From NCBI GenBank assembly GCA_021443065.1, contig JABUUR010000150.1, positions 1 to 7,030 of the forward strand: a stretch of DNA of 7,030 bases, in the 5' to 3' direction. Of the stretch, positions 5,018 through 7,030 are shown piece after piece; positions within the stretch are counted from its first letter, which is position 1; each line of letters begins with the position of its first letter. This DNA is from Fibrobacter sp. Its GTDB lineage: Bacteria > Fibrobacterota > Fibrobacteria > Fibrobacterales > Fibrobacteraceae. Position numbers and translations under genes: made by a program. The notes under the pieces are model-generated. The model did no database searches and was not told where the DNA came from. It worked only from the letters and a program-made list of their open reading frames with translations.

Positions 5018-6129
5018 TGAAGGTCCTCGTGGCTCCATTGGATTGGGGCTTGGGACATGCCACCCGCTGTATCCCTGTCGTGAGGGAATTCCTGAGGCAG
5101 GGTGCCCAGGTGGAACTTGCCGTGGTCAAGGCCAACGCCCGGTTGCTACGGGAGGCGTTCCCGGATCTGCGCCAACGTTTGGCCCCCTCTTACAACGTGG
5201 TGTATCCTAGGCACGGGTACAACATGGGCCTGTGGCTTTTAAAAAACAGTGTCCACCTGAATTCGGTAATGCGGTTTGAGCATCGCTTTGTCGAAGAACT
5301 GGTGGCCCGTCATCATTACGACTTGATTCTGTCGGACAACCGCTTCGGCTTTTATTCCCGGAATGCGAAGTCCATTTACATGACACACCAGCGTCGCATT
5401 GCGTTCCCAAAGGCGTTGAGTGCCGTGGAACCTTTGGGGCAATTGTGGCATGCCTCAGTCATGAAACGTTTCGACGAGGTATGGGTGCCGGACTACGAAA
5501 CTCCTCCGGGGCTTGCTGGGAACATGTCCCATGTGGCCCATTGCCCGCGTCCCCTGAAGTATGTGGGGGCGTTGTCCAGGTTTTCGGAAATTGATGAAGC
5601 GAAGGTTGACGACTCCACGGACTGTGTCGGCGTTTTATCGGGCTCTGTTCCGTCCTTCAAGTTTGTGGCTGTTGTCTCCGGCGTAGAACCTGCCCGCAGT
5701 CGTTTCGAGGAAAAGTTGAAACAGGCTTTCTTAAAAATTTCCGGGAACCACTGCATTATTCAAGGGCGCCCTGCGGCGGGTATCAAGACGTGGACCGAGG
5801 GAAACGTACAGTTCTTTACCCATTTGCCGGATGCAGACTTTGCCAAAGTGGTTCAGGGGGCGGAGTGGGTTGTTTCCCGAGGCGGGTACAGTACCGTGAT
5901 GGACATGGCATACCTGGGTGCTAAGTGCGTGTTTGTCCCTACGCCGGGGCAATATGAACAAATTGTTCTTGGCGACGAATTGAGCCGTACCGGCTTTGCC
6001 AATTGCATTGACGAACGTAGCCTTAATGACGAAAACTTGTTGAGTCTTGTAAACCGTCGGTTGGATGTAAAAATTCCGAAGCCCCCCGAGGAATCTCCTT
6101 TGGCGGAAGCGGTTAAATCTTTGATGTAG
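5017..6129 (+). CDS. GT-B glycosyltransferase, family 28/MurG-like
   Basis: 370 residues. The GTG start at 5017 overlaps the TAG of the preceding gene (TAGTG) and has GGAGG at 5005-5009, 7 nt upstream, so translation is likely coupled. The N-terminal Rossmann half opens with PLDWGLGHATRC at 7-18, the glycine-rich acceptor-side loop typical of a FCB-rich family of predicted glycosyltransferases. The hinge has KYVGALSR at 181-188 and SGVEPARSRFE at 221-231; relatives usually read SGPEPQR there, so the proline to valine change is a mild oddity. The C-terminal half has SRGGYSTVMDMAYLGAKCVFVP at 287-308 and GQYEQ at 311-315, the nucleotide-sugar binding region of GT28 enzymes. There is no signal peptide or membrane segment, so it should work in the cytoplasm or at the inner membrane face with a nucleotide-sugar donor. 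The pairing with the GT-C enzyme suggests one surface-glycan pathway. Specificity cannot be read. Confidence 0.85.
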   Translation: MKVLVAPLDWGLGHATRCIPVVREFLRQGAQVELAVVKANARLLREAFPDLRQRLAPSYNVVYPRHGYNMGLWLLKNSVHLNSVMRFEHRFVEELVARHHYDLILSDNRFGFYSRNAKSIYMTHQRRIAFPKALSAVEPLGQLWHASVMKRFDEVWVPDYETPPGLAGNMSHVAHCPRPLKYVGALSRFSEIDEAKVDDSTDCVGVLSGSVPSFKFVAVVSGVEPARSRFEEKLKQAFLKISGNHCIIQGRPAAGIKTWTEGNVQFFTHLPDADFAKVVQGAEWVVSRGGYSTVMDMAYLGAKCVFVPTPGQYEQIVLGDELSRTGFANCIDERSLNDENLLSLVNRRLDVKIPKPPEESPLAEAVKSLM

Positions 6130-6153
6130 AATTCTAATGGAAAGGGAAGGATT

Positions 6154-6846
6154 ATGCCTCAGTTTGTTTTAGCATTACCCATGGATTGCTCTGTTGACGA
6201 ATCTATTGCTGTCAACGAAAATGTTTCTATTGCATCCGATGCAAAGACTGCCATTATTCCGGGTTGCAGCGTTTCTTTCAACGTGGTCCGCAAGGAACGT
6301 CTGGATGGTTTGGCCGATATTTTCAAGGAACACCAGGATATTTCGGCTGAAGAGGTTTCTGCCATCGATGGTCACAAGTCGCTGCTTTTTCTTGTGGGCG
6401 AAGTGAAACGTATTGAGGAGGTGGGGGAGATTAATCTTGCCGTGCTCAAGTTGTTTGGTGCAGGAGCCAAGGGTGTCTATATGCAGCAGTCCGGTGCCGC
6501 CTGGAGCAACCAGGGCTTTCGTGACGAGGTAGGTGACGGAGAATATCCCATGGACCCGTGGATCAACTTCGTGGAAAACGAAGGAATGATTTACACTTTG
6601 GGAATGGCTTGCTTCGCCCTGCCTGATCTGTGCATTCCGGCCTCCGAGGAAAATGCCCAGGAAGCTTTGCTCCTTGCGGCAGATGTTTTGTTTGGTGATG
6701 GCGTGCCCGCAAAGTCCGGTTCTGAAATCGACCTGGATGAAGGAGAAATCTTTGTACTCCGTCAAGAGGCCAAGAGCCCGTTCCCCAAGGATTCTCCGGA
6801 ATACAACAAGCAGGGCATTTTCCGCCTTACAAGAAAGAAGGGGTAA
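6154..6846 (+). CDS. DUF4261-like protein of unknown function
   Basis: 230 residues. The ATG at 6154 has a strong purine-rich AAGGGAAGGA just upstream (6142-6151). No signal peptide or membrane segment is seen, so it is probably cytoplasmic. The middle (about residues 94-160) holds LAVLKLFGAGAKGVYMQQSG, then PWINFVENEGMIYTLGMACF, then LPDLCIP. This order (small-residue helix, GVY strand, W-x-N strand, T-x-GM, LPxLxIP) resembles the DUF4261 family, a domain of about 75 residues in bacterial proteins of unknown role, some linked to contact-dependent immunity loci. The match is by pattern recall only. The C-terminal third is acidic and ends in a basic RLTRKKG. It starts 24 bases after the glycosyltransferase stop on the same strand and could share the transcript, but its own ribosome-binding site and different function leave the link open. 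Confidence 0.72.
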   Translation: MPQFVLALPMDCSVDESIAVNENVSIASDAKTAIIPGCSVSFNVVRKERLDGLADIFKEHQDISAEEVSAIDGHKSLLFLVGEVKRIEEVGEINLAVLKLFGAGAKGVYMQQSGAAWSNQGFRDEVGDGEYPMDPWINFVENEGMIYTLGMACFALPDLCIPASEENAQEALLLAADVLFGDGVPAKSGSEIDLDEGEIFVLRQEAKSPFPKDSPEYNKQGIFRLTRKKG

Positions 6847-6860
6847 GAGCGGCGAAGTCG

Positions 6861-6883
6861 GCAGCGAGGCTGCGTACGTTTTT
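6861..6883 (+). terminator. Weak candidate intrinsic terminator
   Basis: GCAGC (6861-6865) pairs with GCTGC (6869-6873) around a GAG loop, then GTACG and T5 (6879-6883). The stem is short and the T-run is 5 nt from it, so the call is uncertain. It lies 15 bases after the stop of the DUF4261-like gene, where a terminator is expected. Confidence 0.35.
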
Positions 6884-6897
6884 GGATAATGCAAAAG

Positions 6898-6942
6898 ATC
6901 CCGGCTCCCCGGATCAAGTCCGGGGCAGGCTTAGGCCGGGAT
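6898..6942. repeat. Nested GC-rich inverted repeat (cruciform-like intergenic element)
   Basis: The outer arms ATCCCGGC (6898-6905) and GCCGGGAT (6935-6942) pair over 8 bp; inside, CCCCGGA (6907-6913) pairs with TCCGGGG (6919-6925) around a TCAAG loop. The core CCGGATCAAGTCCGG and the following GGGATGAC resemble palindromic repeats scattered between genes in Fibrobacter-like and some other bacteria (recalled). It probably forms a stable RNA or DNA hairpin and may also assist termination. Confidence 0.7.
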
Positions 6943-6968
6943 GACAACGCAAGGATGGCCGGGATGAC
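6936..6968 (+). repeat. Tandem GGGATGAC repeat units
   Basis: GCCGGGATGAC occurs at 6935-6945 and GGCCGGGATGAC at 6957-6968, 23 bases apart, with AAGGATGG between them. The unit matches the fragment at 1-22 at 18 of 22 positions (6937-6958). The bases from about 6969 to 7030 hold nothing I can assign. Confidence 0.6.
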
Positions 6969-7030
6969 TATATAGTGACTGTTAAACAGAGCCCCCAATC
7001 CCGATTATCAGGCAGCATCCTGCTCCATGA

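Noticed and set aside
4022..5038. Open frame of 338 codons on the - strand across the end of the same gene
   Set aside because: It covers the NPCBM coding region, where the + strand frame has conserved motifs. The - frame lacks any recognisable domain.
7008..7030. Possible 3' end of a - strand gene ending MEQDAA
   Set aside because: Only seven codons are visible before the window edge, too little to support a gene.

Overview
The window looks like ordinary chromosomal DNA from a Fibrobacter-like bacterium (FCB group). The evidence is moderate. All six genes lie on the + strand. One start is preceded by TAAATTTG, which fits the TAnnTTTG box known from Bacteroidetes. One glycosyltransferase is of a type I associate with the FCB group. 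The gene block is flanked by GGGATGAC-type intergenic repeats of a kind I recall from Fibrobacter genomes. The genus is inferred from recall and was not checked by a search.

Layout. 1-374 holds no convincing gene: it has a GGGATGAC repeat fragment at the edge, a GC hairpin, a cluster of TAGTAGAT repeats forming an inverted repeat, and a C8T7 homopolymer just before the first gene. 375-1630 holds two closely spaced genes: a small zinc-ribbon protein of unknown role and a complete Cof-type HAD phosphatase. 1631-1814 is a very AT-rich leader with A/T tracts, three copies of CGTTTTTTT in alternating orientation, and a 7-bp palindrome. It precedes a secreted protein of 204 residues (1815-2429) built from two copies of a roughly 70-residue, four-cysteine module, followed by a clear intrinsic terminator.

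2534-6129 is a translationally coupled pair of glycosyltransferases. The first is a multi-pass GT-C (GT39/PMT_2-like) enzyme with a C-terminal NPCBM carbohydrate-binding domain. The second is a soluble GT-B (family 28/MurG-like) enzyme whose GTG start overlaps the preceding stop by one base. Together they suggest assembly or decoration of a surface glycan: the soluble enzyme would act in the cytoplasm and the membrane enzyme on the far side of the inner membrane. 6154-6846 encodes a 230-residue protein resembling the DUF4261 family. The last 180 bases are a GC-rich nested inverted repeat plus further GGGATGAC fragments.

I found no CRISPR array, tRNA or rRNA, transposase, toxin-antitoxin pair or phage gene, and no strong sign of a new multi-gene system. 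The best leads are the GT-C/NPCBM fusion, the duplicated cysteine module with its unusual leader, and the possible leaderless FCB-type promoter.
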